A stretch of DNA of 64,000 nucleotides from a bacterium (GTDB taxonomy: Bacteria; Cyanobacteriota; Vampirovibrionia; Gastranaerophilales; Gastranaerophilaceae): contig JAFYQF010000019.1 in NCBI GenBank assembly GCA_017559905.1, forward strand, positions 1 to 64,000, read 5' to 3'. Made by a program: the position numbers and the translations under genes. Positions 17,931 to 26,424 of the stretch are shown here, piece after piece (positions within the stretch are counted from its first letter, which is position 1; each line of letters starts with the position of its first letter). Under the pieces are notes generated by a model. That model was given only the letters and a program-made list of their open reading frames with translations, did not search any database and was not told the origin of the DNA.

Positions 17931-18313
17931 TATTCCAATTCTTCTTTATAATCTGCGTAATCCATTAAATCTGAAAATTCAATATCAGTGCCTGTTTTTT
18001 CAATTTTTACAAGCCAGCCTTTTTCGTAAGAATCTTCATTCAAAGTTTCAGGAGCTTCAGTAACAGCTTCATTAACTTCAACAATAGTTCCACTAATTGG
18101 CATATAAATTTCACTTGCAGCTTTTACAGATTCAACTGTTGCGAAAGTTTCAGTTTTTTGGAATTCAGTGCCAACTTCAGGCAACTCTAAAAACACGATA
18201 TCACCTAACTGTTCTACTGCATAATCAGTTAAACCAACAGTAAAAGTTCCATCATTATTTTCAAGAATATATTCGTGAGTTTTTGAACATAATATTTTTT
18301 CTGTGATACTCAT
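17930..18313 (-). CDS. gcvH: Glycine cleavage system H protein
   Basis: The 127-residue lipoyl carrier shuttling the aminomethyl group between P, T and L proteins. The lipoylated lysine is in TFATVESVKAASEIYMPISG (VESVKA, about residue 64). AAGGAG precedes the ATG. It is the middle gene of gcvT-gcvH-gcvPA. Confidence 0.97.
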   Translation of the reverse strand: MSITEKILCSKTHEYILENNDGTFTVGLTDYAVEQLGDIVFLELPEVGTEFQKTETFATVESVKAASEIYMPISGTIVEVNEAVTEAPETLNEDSYEKGWLVKIEKTGTDIEFSDLMDYADYKEELE

Positions 18314-18333
18314 TTTTATCTCCTTAATTATAT

Positions 18334-19437
18334 TTATATTTTTACTATATTTCTTTTAGTTACAAACGGTTTTTTAACTATTTTAGCATCGTGTAATTTT
18401 TCTCTAATCATAACCTGAACTACAGAATCAATGCAAATATTTTCAAGATTTTTTACATAAGCAAGCGCTATATTAACACCCAATGTAGGTGATACAGCAC
18501 CACTTGTTACGACACCAATTTTTTCGCCATTGTAATAAACGTCATACCCGTGCCTTGCAATGTTTTTGTCCAACATTTGCAATGCAACAAGCTTTTTCTC
18601 AACACCATTTTTCACCTGATTCATAATAACATCTTTGCCATTATAATCAGCATCTTTATCTTTCGGTACTGACCAACTCAAGCCAGCTTCTATCGGCGTT
18701 GTATTTTCATCCAAATCGTTTCCATACAAATGCAAAGCTGCCTCTAATCTCAAAGTATCTCTTGCACCCAAACCAATTGGTTTGATTCCAAAAGCTTTGC
18801 CTGCATCCATAATTTTGTCAAACAATTCTTCTACGTAATCATTTTCAACCATTAATTCAAAGCCATCTTCACCAGTATAACCAGTTCTAGAAGCATAAAG
18901 CTTAATTCCTGCAACAATAGCTGGTTTTATAGAGAAAGAATTTTGGTTAACATTCAAACCTAAAGTTGCTAAAAATTCCGCAGCCTTTGGACCTTGAATT
19001 GCTAATAGTGAATAATTATGAGATTGATTATCTATTTTTACATCAAGTCCTTTTGCGTTCAAAGACATCCAATTAACATCTTCGTCCACCCTTGATGCGT
19101 TACAAATAATCAAATAATCTTCCAACCCCAATTTATAAATAATCAAATCATCAATCAACCCACCATTTTTGTTTGGTAATTGACAATAAACAGCTTTTTC
19201 ATACTGCAATTTAGAAATATCTTGAGGCACAATTTTGTTTAAAAATTTCAACGAATCTTTCCCCGACACAAAAACTTCACCCATATGGGAAACATCAAAA
19301 ATCCCAACTGCTTCTCTTACAGTTTTGTGTTCTTCAATGATTGACGTATATTGAACAGGCATATGCCACCCTGCAAAATCAACCATTCTAGCACCCAATG
19401 CGACATGCTTATCGTGTAAAAAAGTCTGTTTTGTCAT
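18334..19437 (-). CDS. gcvT: Aminomethyltransferase (glycine cleavage T protein)
   Basis: A 367-residue tetrahydrofolate-dependent enzyme that releases ammonia and forms 5,10-methylene-THF from the H-protein intermediate. GIFDVSHMGEVFVSGKDSLK, LLAIQGPKA, ASRTGYTGEDGFELM and GLGARDTLRLEAALHLYGND are family motifs. AAGGGGG lies eight bases before ATG. It is first in the operon. The leader upstream (19438-19560) shows no glycine riboswitch that I can recognise. Confidence 0.97.
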   Translation of the reverse strand: MTKQTFLHDKHVALGARMVDFAGWHMPVQYTSIIEEHKTVREAVGIFDVSHMGEVFVSGKDSLKFLNKIVPQDISKLQYEKAVYCQLPNKNGGLIDDLIIYKLGLEDYLIICNASRVDEDVNWMSLNAKGLDVKIDNQSHNYSLLAIQGPKAAEFLATLGLNVNQNSFSIKPAIVAGIKLYASRTGYTGEDGFELMVENDYVEELFDKIMDAGKAFGIKPIGLGARDTLRLEAALHLYGNDLDENTTPIEAGLSWSVPKDKDADYNGKDVIMNQVKNGVEKKLVALQMLDKNIARHGYDVYYNGEKIGVVTSGAVSPTLGVNIALAYVKNLENICIDSVVQVMIREKLHDAKIVKKPFVTKRNIVKI

Positions 19438-19625
19438 AAAATTCCCCCTTGACTTTATGCTAGTCTTAAGAGGTTAAAATGTCAATGTTTTTAAGCATTT
19501 TCGTTATATTTAATTACAAAAAATACGTTAGTTGACTTTATAAAAAAAATAACTAAAATAATATTATAGATAAATTCACATCCGATTTCGGGGAAGGTTA
19601 TATATTAGGTTTTTAAGGAATTTTT

Positions 19626-19883
19626 ATGCGTTTAATAGAGAAATTAAAAGAATTTGAACAGAAATATATGTTTATCCGTTGGGCAACAGGCGGAGAATAC
19701 GGCAAGCTAGTCTACGCCGGAGATGATTTCATTGAATTTGACATCATAAACGTTGACACAATGGAATATTCTGAAACTGTATTAATTCATAGTCCGCTAA
19801 TACTAGAAGTTTCGATTGGCGGAGCTGATGTTTCCAGAATCGTTGCGGAAATATCTTCAAAAGTTTCATTAGACGAAAGATAG
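19626..19883 (+). CDS. Small conserved-type protein, function unknown
   Basis: An 85-residue soluble protein (FIRWATGGEYGKLVYAGDDF, then EFDIINVDTMEYSETVLIHS) that looks like a small beta-barrel, possibly SH3- or Sm-like. AAGGAATTTTTATG gives a good ribosome binding site and a -10-like TATTATAGAT lies about 65 bases upstream. It stands alone between gcvT (divergent) and a convergent gene, and a bidirectional terminator follows. The fold guess is from pattern only. Confidence 0.75.
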   Translation: MRLIEKLKEFEQKYMFIRWATGGEYGKLVYAGDDFIEFDIINVDTMEYSETVLIHSPLILEVSIGGADVSRIVAEISSKVSLDER

Positions 19884-19889
19884 ACACTA

Positions 19890-19916
19890 AAAAAGTTACC
19901 GAAATGGTAACTTTTT
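19890..19916. terminator. Bidirectional terminator
   Basis: AAAAAGTTACC / GGTAACTTTTT with loop GAAAT, between two convergent genes. Confidence 0.92.
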
Positions 19917-19917
19917 C

Positions 19918-20562
19918 TTATATATTGAAACTTTTTCTTGCCCCTTCTTCGTGATAAAAACCTCCACCACAGATTGTTTCAACCACTTTCAAGACAAATT
20001 CTCTAGGTGCATCGACTTGACTCAAACTAAATTCTCTGTTTGCAAGGTGTTTAATTTTCATAATTGAGTTTTGGTTTGTTTCTGCAGGAATAAACAATGA
20101 AGCGACTTCATTATCAAGCAATTTAACCATTTCTTCGTCGTGGTTTCTAACACCGTTCATTGTTTCGTAATAATTACCTCTTATCGCCATTATTCTGCCT
20201 GAAAACATATGCAAACCGTTTTCTCTATATAATGCTTGAGGTTGAAAATTACAACGAGTAGTAAAGCTTATCTTGTGCCACAAAATGTTTACAATAATAA
20301 CTGATTTTTGCGGATCTATGTCTAAATAAATATTTTGAGTAGTAACGTTTCTCGAAGAAAATGCTTCTTTTAATGTATCAACTACATCTTGAAGATTTGC
20401 TGCCATACCCAAAAAGATTTCATTCGTATTAACAGTGGCATGCTGATAATCCAAGAACTGCTTGTACATATGAGTTGACACAAGTCCTACTCGCTCCTGA
20501 ATTAATGCGGATTTTCTTGCTGAAGTTTCTGAATTGTCAAAGCTTTCGTAATTATTAAGCAA
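19918..20562 (-). CDS. Uncharacterised 214-residue protein
   Basis: A soluble protein without a recognised domain. Residues 70-135 look beta-rich (IYLDIDPQKSVIIVNILWHK, then GLHMFSGRIMAIRGNYYETM) between helical ends. The start is a TTG at 20562 preceded by AAGGGG seven bases upstream. The ATG at 20578 is out of frame and stops quickly. It is monocistronic, with AT-rich promoter-like DNA upstream. I propose no function. Confidence 0.7.
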   Translation of the reverse strand: MLNNYESFDNSETSARKSALIQERVGLVSTHMYKQFLDYQHATVNTNEIFLGMAANLQDVVDTLKEAFSSRNVTTQNIYLDIDPQKSVIIVNILWHKISFTTRCNFQPQALYRENGLHMFSGRIMAIRGNYYETMNGVRNHDEEMVKLLDNEVASLFIPAETNQNSIMKIKHLANREFSLSQVDAPREFVLKVVETICGGGFYHEEGARKSFNI

Positions 20563-20696
20563 TTTTTTGCCCCTTCATTTATCCTATTTATATCATATTT
20601 TACTCTTAAACATGACTTTCTGTAAAGATTATATTTTTTTTCGTTACAATTTTGAATACATAAAAATATCTATTTATTTTTATTAAAATTTTAACA

Positions 20697-21437
20697 TTAA
20701 TTTGTTTTTCTTGCTATTACCAAAATGGGGGCGTAAGCCAAAGTAACCTGTGGGTAAACTTCTGAATATTTCTTACAAAAATCTTTAACTTGAGCAAATG
20801 TCCAAGATGAAGAATTTAAGGAATTAACACCAGTGTTTTTCATATGATACAACAACTCCAATGGGGTATTAAACTCCAAAACTTTTTTATATGATTTAAA
20901 AACTAATATTTCATAATTTTTTGAAAGAATATTTTTCAAATCATCTTCAGTTTTGTAATCGAGCGACAAACCTGTAACTTGTTTCAACTCACAAAAATTT
21001 TCAGGAGAAAAAGTTGTAAAAGCTAATATCCCATTTTTATTTAACAATTTTCTATATTTTTCAACAACTTCATCCAAGTTTTTAAACCATTGAAATACTG
21101 CATTAGAAATAATCAAATCAAAAGTTGAATTAGGGTTTATTCTTTGAGCATTCCCGCACAAAAAATTATATTCAAACAAGATTTTATCCAAGTATTTTTT
21201 AGATTTTTCACTCAAATCATTAGCCGTATATTGAGAAAAAGTCAAATTATTTTTAACCTGACAAGTTAACAACCCTGTACCTGCACCAAGTTCAAGAATT
21301 TTTTTGAAATTCTTATTAATCAAAGAAACTTCTTTAACCAAATCTTCAGCCATAAGTTTCTGAACAAGCGCATTTTCGTCATACTTGTCCATACTTTTTT
21401 CAAAACATTTTTTTACTGATTTGGGATTTAATTGCAT
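20697..21437 (-). CDS. bioC: Malonyl-ACP O-methyltransferase
   Basis: A 246-residue SAM-dependent methyltransferase. The motif I stretch LELGAGTGLLTCQVK is near residue 48, and IISNAVFQWF is typical of BioC. It methylates malonyl-ACP so that fatty acid synthase can build the pimeloyl chain of biotin. It lies three bases downstream of bioG on the same strand, and that pairing fixes the assignment better than the methyltransferase fold alone. ATG has no strong ribosome binding site and is probably coupled to bioG. Confidence 0.9.
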   Translation of the reverse strand: MQLNPKSVKKCFEKSMDKYDENALVQKLMAEDLVKEVSLINKNFKKILELGAGTGLLTCQVKNNLTFSQYTANDLSEKSKKYLDKILFEYNFLCGNAQRINPNSTFDLIISNAVFQWFKNLDEVVEKYRKLLNKNGILAFTTFSPENFCELKQVTGLSLDYKTEDDLKNILSKNYEILVFKSYKKVLEFNTPLELLYHMKNTGVNSLNSSSWTFAQVKDFCKKYSEVYPQVTLAYAPILVIARKTN

Positions 21438-21440
21438 AAT

Positions 21441-22100
21441 CTATTCGGCTAATTTTATTATATCGTTCCACTTTTCAAAATTATAAAACGGAAAGTGTCC
21501 ACTTTCAATAGTTAAATATTTTGCATTTTTTTGCCAAAAATTAATTTGGTTTTTAGCAGGAATTATCTTATCATCCAAACTTATCAAGGCATAATCATAA
21601 AATTTTTCATATACATCGCTGGTGGATTTAATTTTTTCATACAAGACTTTTAATTCCTTCTCTCGATTATCAATCGTTCTAGCAACAGGATTTTTCAAAT
21701 ATCTTTCATATTCAAAATCATTAGAAAAAATATTTTGGTAAAACTTACCTTCTAAACCAGTCCTTGCATGTCGTAAAGTCAACAAAAATGGTTTAAAAGG
21801 AATTCCAAATTCATCATCCACAGGATACGGTGTCCCATTTATTGAAATCTTTTTATCGAATCTTTTAAACAAATCCTTCAACAAATATGCAACAAACGTT
21901 CCCATTGACCAAGTAATGAGATATTTTTTCTCATACTTTTCAAAATCTTCAGCAAAATTCAACTCATTGTAATCATACACAAACAAAACATCATTATCTT
22001 CGCACTCTAGAAACTCAAACGGTTTAAAATCAAAGCTCCAACCCGCAAAAAATACGATTAAGTTTTTATTATTTTGTTTGTTTAACCAAATATGTTGCAT
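21441..22100 (-). CDS. bioG: Pimeloyl-ACP methyl ester carboxylesterase
   Basis: A 219-residue alpha/beta hydrolase of the BioG (DUF452) family, which removes the methyl cap from pimeloyl-ACP methyl ester. FFAGWSFDFKPF begins the family core. The nucleophile elbow is ITWSMGTFVAYLL (Ser near residue 90). The C-terminal histidine is in ESGHFPFY. BioG takes the place of BioH in this organism. The start codon lies exactly six bases after TATAAT (22107-22112, minus strand) with no Shine-Dalgarno, suggesting a leaderless bioG-bioC mRNA. Confidence 0.9.
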   Translation of the reverse strand: MQHIWLNKQNNKNLIVFFAGWSFDFKPFEFLECEDNDVLFVYDYNELNFAEDFEKYEKKYLITWSMGTFVAYLLKDLFKRFDKKISINGTPYPVDDEFGIPFKPFLLTLRHARTGLEGKFYQNIFSNDFEYERYLKNPVARTIDNREKELKVLYEKIKSTSDVYEKFYDYALISLDDKIIPAKNQINFWQKNAKYLTIESGHFPFYNFEKWNDIIKLAE

Positions 22101-22213
22101 AATTTGATTATACTCGCTGATAGATTGTTGTAAAATGTAAAGATTTTAAAATTAACTAGCAAAAAAATATATATTTAGGTTTAGAATTAGTAGTGAAAAA
22201 GAAGGTTAAAAAT

Positions 22214-22828
22214 ATGGCAATCAGAAACATCAGAAATTTTGAAAACAATAACAACACAAAAAGAAACACTTTAATCGGAGCTGGCGTTGCAGGTTTAAGT
22301 AGTGCATACGCATCTCACATATTGACTAATCCGATTAAAAACAAAAAATTCGACGACAAATTTGTACATAACGTTTTAAAAAATTGTACAACTGATGTTG
22401 AATCTGCAAAATATTTTGACTTTGCATCTAAAGTAAACAATATGGGCGCTCACCCACAAGCTAAAGATGTAAAATTTGTTGAAGACTATATGATGAACAA
22501 CGCAAAATCATTAGGTTTATTGGAATTGTATTCTCCAAAAACATCAGAACCTAAAACAATCTATCAACATATAGAAGATATCCAAACAGGCTACAGAGAA
22601 ACAATGGCAGATATCGAAGATTCGCTAAAATCCGTTTATGACATCTCAAAAAAATCATTTAAAAAACTAGCTGAAGACGCTGACGAAGACTTAAAAGTTT
22701 TCGCAGAAATTGCTAAAGAAACTCTTGGCGATATTAAAGTTAAAAAAGCTCTAAAATACGGTGGTATCGGAACTCTTGCAGGTGGCGCTATCGCTTGGGC
22801 AGCGACTAAACTTTCAAACAAGCAATAA
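22214..22828 (+). CDS. Uncharacterised protein with glycine-rich hydrophobic ends
   Basis: The start at 22214 (204 residues) is chosen because AGAAGG lies eight bases upstream. A GTG at 22193 would place that site inside the gene. A short polar N-terminus is followed by GAGVAGLSSAYASHIL (about residues 22-37), a possible membrane insertion. The C-terminal GGIGTLAGGAIAWAA (about 183-197) is a glycine-zipper-like segment. Between them lies a long charged helix region. The last 23 bases overlap the end of bioF on the other strand. It separates bioF from bioGC. Function unknown. Confidence 0.72.
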   Translation: MAIRNIRNFENNNNTKRNTLIGAGVAGLSSAYASHILTNPIKNKKFDDKFVHNVLKNCTTDVESAKYFDFASKVNNMGAHPQAKDVKFVEDYMMNNAKSLGLLELYSPKTSEPKTIYQHIEDIQTGYRETMADIEDSLKSVYDISKKSFKKLAEDADEDLKVFAEIAKETLGDIKVKKALKYGGIGTLAGGAIAWAATKLSNKQ

Positions 22829-23933
22829 TATCCTTTAGCGTTTTTAAATCTTTTTCTTGGATTTCTGTAGTTAAAGAAATTCTCAATCTTGATGTGCCTT
22901 CTGGTACAGTCGGAGGTCTTATTGGTAGAGTAAAATAACCAGCATCAAATAATCTCTTACAAACGATTTCAGTATCGGCATTTGTGCCAATAACCACTGG
23001 TATTATATGACTTTCACTACCGAAACCTCTACCGATTTCTAACATCTTTTGTCTTTTTTCAAGTGTTAGAGGAAGCTTATTTTCAATAATCCACTTTGAA
23101 AAAGCGATATTTATCGGAGGCAATACTGTTGAAAAAATAAACGACCTAGCTTTATTGGTTAAATATTCTATCAACGTTTTATTCCCAACCACAAAAGCGC
23201 CCATTGAACCAATTGCTTTTCCGAAAGTACCAACAATTAGGTCTACCTTTTCTATCAAGTTTAACTGTTCACAAACTCCTAAACCCTTTGCTCCAAAAAC
23301 GCCAAAAGCGTGAGCCTCATCAACCATTAATATACAATTATATTTTTCTTTTAATTCTACTATTTTACTTAAACTAGCAATGTCGCCATCCATTGAAAAG
23401 ACACTTTCCGTCACAATAATCGCATTCTCAAAATTATTTCTTTCTCGGATTAAAAGTTTTTCAAGACTTTCCATATTATTGTGCTGATAACGGAAAAACT
23501 TTGATTGAGAAAGTTGCATCCCATCAATAATGCTTGCATGATTTAACTTGTCAGAAAAAATAACATCATTTTTACCAGCAATAGAACTTGTTATCCCAAC
23601 GTTTGCATGATAGCCACTATTAAACAACAACGTTTTATCTTTATTAAATAAATCACACAAAAGCGTTTCCAATTCATTATAAACAGGAAGATTTCCAGTC
23701 AACAGACGGGCAGAAGCACTACCAAACGAATATTTATTTCCAACTTCGTCTAAAAATTCTTCCGTAATCTTTTTATTATCAGCAAATCCTAAATAATTAT
23801 TTGATGACAAATTAAGAAGATTTTTGCCATTAAAAACAATAAACTTCTCATCTTTGCTTTCAATATTCCTAATCTCACGAAAATGCGAGTTCTGTTTTAA
23901 GATATCTAACGTGTCTTCAAAGTTTTTGAACAT
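22806..23933 (-). CDS. bioF: 8-amino-7-oxononanoate synthase
   Basis: A 375-residue PLP-dependent alpha-oxoamine synthase. It condenses pimeloyl-ACP/CoA with alanine in biotin synthesis. The motifs LLNLSSNNYLGFA, FNSGYHANVGI, MVDEAHAFGVFGAKG and the PLP lysine in VGTFGKAIGSMGAF are present. 2-amino-3-ketobutyrate CoA ligase is the close paralogue, but nearby bioC and bioG favour BioF. The start codon lies six bases after TAAAAT (23940-23945, minus strand) with no Shine-Dalgarno sequence. The 3' end overlaps a convergent gene. Confidence 0.9.
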   Translation of the reverse strand: MFKNFEDTLDILKQNSHFREIRNIESKDEKFIVFNGKNLLNLSSNNYLGFADNKKITEEFLDEVGNKYSFGSASARLLTGNLPVYNELETLLCDLFNKDKTLLFNSGYHANVGITSSIAGKNDVIFSDKLNHASIIDGMQLSQSKFFRYQHNNMESLEKLLIRERNNFENAIIVTESVFSMDGDIASLSKIVELKEKYNCILMVDEAHAFGVFGAKGLGVCEQLNLIEKVDLIVGTFGKAIGSMGAFVVGNKTLIEYLTNKARSFIFSTVLPPINIAFSKWIIENKLPLTLEKRQKMLEIGRGFGSESHIIPVVIGTNADTEIVCKRLFDAGYFTLPIRPPTVPEGTSRLRISLTTEIQEKDLKTLKDIIACLKV

Positions 23934-24058
23934 ACAAAAATTTTATTGCAAACAGAAAAAAATGTCGAATAAAATAAAGCATTTGATTTATTGATAAGAT
24001 GTTTAAAATAGTTTAAAATAGGGTATGAATAAGTTAGAACTATAATAGGAGAAGTGGC

Positions 24059-24745
24059 TTGTTCAGTGTACCTAAACGCGAAAAAAAGAATAAATTTTTT
24101 GCAGGGATTTCATTGCTCGAATTTATCCTAACAATGGGTATTATAGGTGTAATTGCATCTCTCACTTATACTGGACTTCAAAGACACGCTGAAGAACAAA
24201 AGAATGCTGTTGCAATCAAAAAAATATATTCAGTACTATCTCAAGTAACTTTATTTGTAATTAAGGATAGAGATTCTTCTGTCCATTGGGATTTAGAAGG
24301 TTATTCTCACAACGCATCAGAACTTGCATTTCATTATTACGAACCTTATTTTAGAACAGTAAGGATTTGTGCAAACGATGAAGGTTGCTGGCGTTATCCG
24401 TCGTGGTATTTAAGCGGACACCAATATTTATCAGAAACTGAATACTACAATTATATGTTTACTTTAGCTGATGGAATGAATGTTATTATCAACGTTTATC
24501 CACCTGAAGTTGTCGTCAGGGACTTTGGAGTTAATGTCGACCGTCCAACAGTAGTTTTTCTAGCTGATATTAACGGCGACAACCCTCCAAACACTATCGG
24601 TAAAGATATTTTCCCATTTGTATTAAGAGAAGACGTAATTGTTCCAAGCGGGATTGACAACTCATATTCTTGTAACGTCCGAAGTACAGGACTAACTTGC
24701 ACATCAAGAATTATAAATGACAATTACGAATTTAAATATTTCTAA
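24059..24745 (+). CDS. Type IV pilin-like / pseudopilin protein
   Basis: A 228-residue protein. The prepilin-type N-terminus has a basic leader, then FFAGISLLEFILTMGIIGVI: cleavage would fall before the hydrophobic helix, with the +5 glutamate present in LLEF. The C-terminal domain has four or more cysteines (CANDEGC, SCNVRSTGLTC) that can form disulfides. TTG at 24059 is used, with AGGAG eight bases upstream. It is a solitary gene, not next to the pilus machinery. It may be a minor pilin or a pseudopilin of a secretion system. Confidence 0.82.
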   Translation: MFSVPKREKKNKFFAGISLLEFILTMGIIGVIASLTYTGLQRHAEEQKNAVAIKKIYSVLSQVTLFVIKDRDSSVHWDLEGYSHNASELAFHYYEPYFRTVRICANDEGCWRYPSWYLSGHQYLSETEYYNYMFTLADGMNVIINVYPPEVVVRDFGVNVDRPTVVFLADINGDNPPNTIGKDIFPFVLREDVIVPSGIDNSYSCNVRSTGLTCTSRIINDNYEFKYF

Positions 24746-24757
24746 ATTTATATATTT

Positions 24758-24788
24758 AAAAAGCCTCCTAAAAATAGGAGGCTTTTTT
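24758..24788. terminator. Bidirectional terminator
   Basis: AAAAAGCCTCCTA / TAGGAGGCTTTTTT between the pseudopilin gene and convergent lysS. Confidence 0.93.
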
Positions 24789-24804
24789 GTTGTTAGTTAT
24801 TTTA

Positions 24805-26304
24805 TTAACTTCTTTTTTTCAATGTTGGAAATGCGATTACGTCCCTAATTGATGGAGAGTTTGTTAAAAGCATTACCAGACGGTCAATACCCATACCCAT
24901 ACCTCCAGTTGGAGGCATACCGTATTCAAGAGCACAGATAAAGTCTTCATCAATATCCATAGCTTCTTCATCGCCTTCTGCTTTTGCTTTTGCCTGAGCT
25001 TCAAATCTCATTCTTTGGTCTATCGGATCTGTAAGTTCAGAGAAAGCATTTGCAATTTCCCAACCATTAACACGAGTTTCGAAACGTTCTGTCAATCTTT
25101 CATTATCTCTGTGAACTTTCGCAAGTGGTGAAATTTCTCTTGGGTAATCAATAATGTGACAAGGTTGAATTAAACCAGGTTCGATTTTTTCTTCAAATAC
25201 AGCTTCTACAACCTGACCCCAGTTCATAGTGTCTTCTACGTGAACATGAAGTTTTCTAGCAGCCTCAATAGCTTGAGCAGCACTGTAAATTTCCAAGAAA
25301 TCAACACCAGTAGCTTCTTTAATAGAACCTAGCATAGTTTTTCTATCCCAAGGAGGAGTCAAATCGATTTCGTGTTCACCATATTGAATTTTCATAGTCC
25401 CAAGAACTTCTTGCGCAACATATGCAACCATATTTTCAGTCAAAGTCATCATATCGTTGTAATCAGCATAAGCCTGATAAAGTTCAATCATTGTAAATTC
25501 TGGGTTGTGACGAGTATCAATACCTTCGTTACGGAAACATTTACCGATTTCGTAAACTCTTTCTGAAACACCACCAACAATTAAACGTTTCAGATATAAC
25601 TCAAGCGCAATTCTTAATGTCAAATCCATTTCCAAAGCATTGTGATGAGTATTGAATGGTCTTGCGTTAGCGCCTGAAGCCATTGTTTGAAGTGTTGGAG
25701 TTTCAACTTCCAAAAATTCATGTTTTGTTAGATATTCTCTAATTTTTTGGATAATCAAACTTCTTGCCTTAAAAGTTTTTCTAACGTCTTCGTTAACAAT
25801 CATATCAACATAGCGTTGACGGTAACGGGTTTCAACGTCAGTCAAACCATGATGTTTTTCAGGAAGTGGCAAAAGTGATTTTGACAACAATTCTAATGAA
25901 GTAGTCTTAATAGAAAGTTCTCCTCTTGGAGTTCTTCTAATAGTACCTGTAAAACCAACGATATCACCGATATCAATCAATTTTAAAACTTTCATTTGAT
26001 CTTCTGAAAGATTTTCCTTGTGTGAAAAGATTTGAATTTTTCCTGTTGAATCCATCAAATCAATAAACATACCAGTATTTCTAATAGCCATTACTCTACC
26101 AGCTACTGAATATTTATCTTCAGTTTCCACACCAGCTTCCAAATCTTTGTATTTATCTTGCAATTCAGATGCATTAATATCCTTTGCGAATGTATAAGGG
26201 TACGGATTAACCCCTCTGTCAGCCAAATCAGTCAACTTTTGAATACGTGTTTGTCTGATTTGTTCTTTAGCCGAATTTGGCTCTGTTGTTACTTGTTGTG
26301 TCAT
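24805..26304 (-). CDS. lysS: Lysyl-tRNA synthetase, class II
   Basis: A 499-residue enzyme that charges tRNA-Lys. An N-terminal OB-fold anticodon domain (about 60-165) precedes the class II catalytic core. Motif 2 is FRNEGIDTRHNPEFTMIELY. Motif 3 lies in the C-terminal GMPPTGGMGMGIDRLVML. The length is typical. It follows pilT on the same strand but a terminator separates them. Confidence 0.98.
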   Translation of the reverse strand: MTQQVTTEPNSAKEQIRQTRIQKLTDLADRGVNPYPYTFAKDINASELQDKYKDLEAGVETEDKYSVAGRVMAIRNTGMFIDLMDSTGKIQIFSHKENLSEDQMKVLKLIDIGDIVGFTGTIRRTPRGELSIKTTSLELLSKSLLPLPEKHHGLTDVETRYRQRYVDMIVNEDVRKTFKARSLIIQKIREYLTKHEFLEVETPTLQTMASGANARPFNTHHNALEMDLTLRIALELYLKRLIVGGVSERVYEIGKCFRNEGIDTRHNPEFTMIELYQAYADYNDMMTLTENMVAYVAQEVLGTMKIQYGEHEIDLTPPWDRKTMLGSIKEATGVDFLEIYSAAQAIEAARKLHVHVEDTMNWGQVVEAVFEEKIEPGLIQPCHIIDYPREISPLAKVHRDNERLTERFETRVNGWEIANAFSELTDPIDQRMRFEAQAKAKAEGDEEAMDIDEDFICALEYGMPPTGGMGMGIDRLVMLLTNSPSIRDVIAFPTLKKRS

Positions 26305-26373
26305 AAGTTATTTTCCTTTTCAGTTATGTAACTCTATACTTAAATATTAACACAAACACTTGCGTTTACAAAC

Positions 26374-26404
26374 AAAAGACCTGTAAAAATAACAGGTCTT
26401 TTTT
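26374..26404. terminator. Terminator after pilT
   Basis: AAAAGACCTGT / ACAGGTCTTTT stem with a seven-base AT loop. T-runs occur on both strands; the relevant direction is minus, after pilT. Confidence 0.85.
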
Positions 26405-26424
26405 GTTTATTGTATATACAAATT

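Noticed and set aside
19438-19625. Possible glycine riboswitch before gcvT.
   Set aside because: The leader is short and AT-rich and I cannot find the paired glycine-aptamer core.
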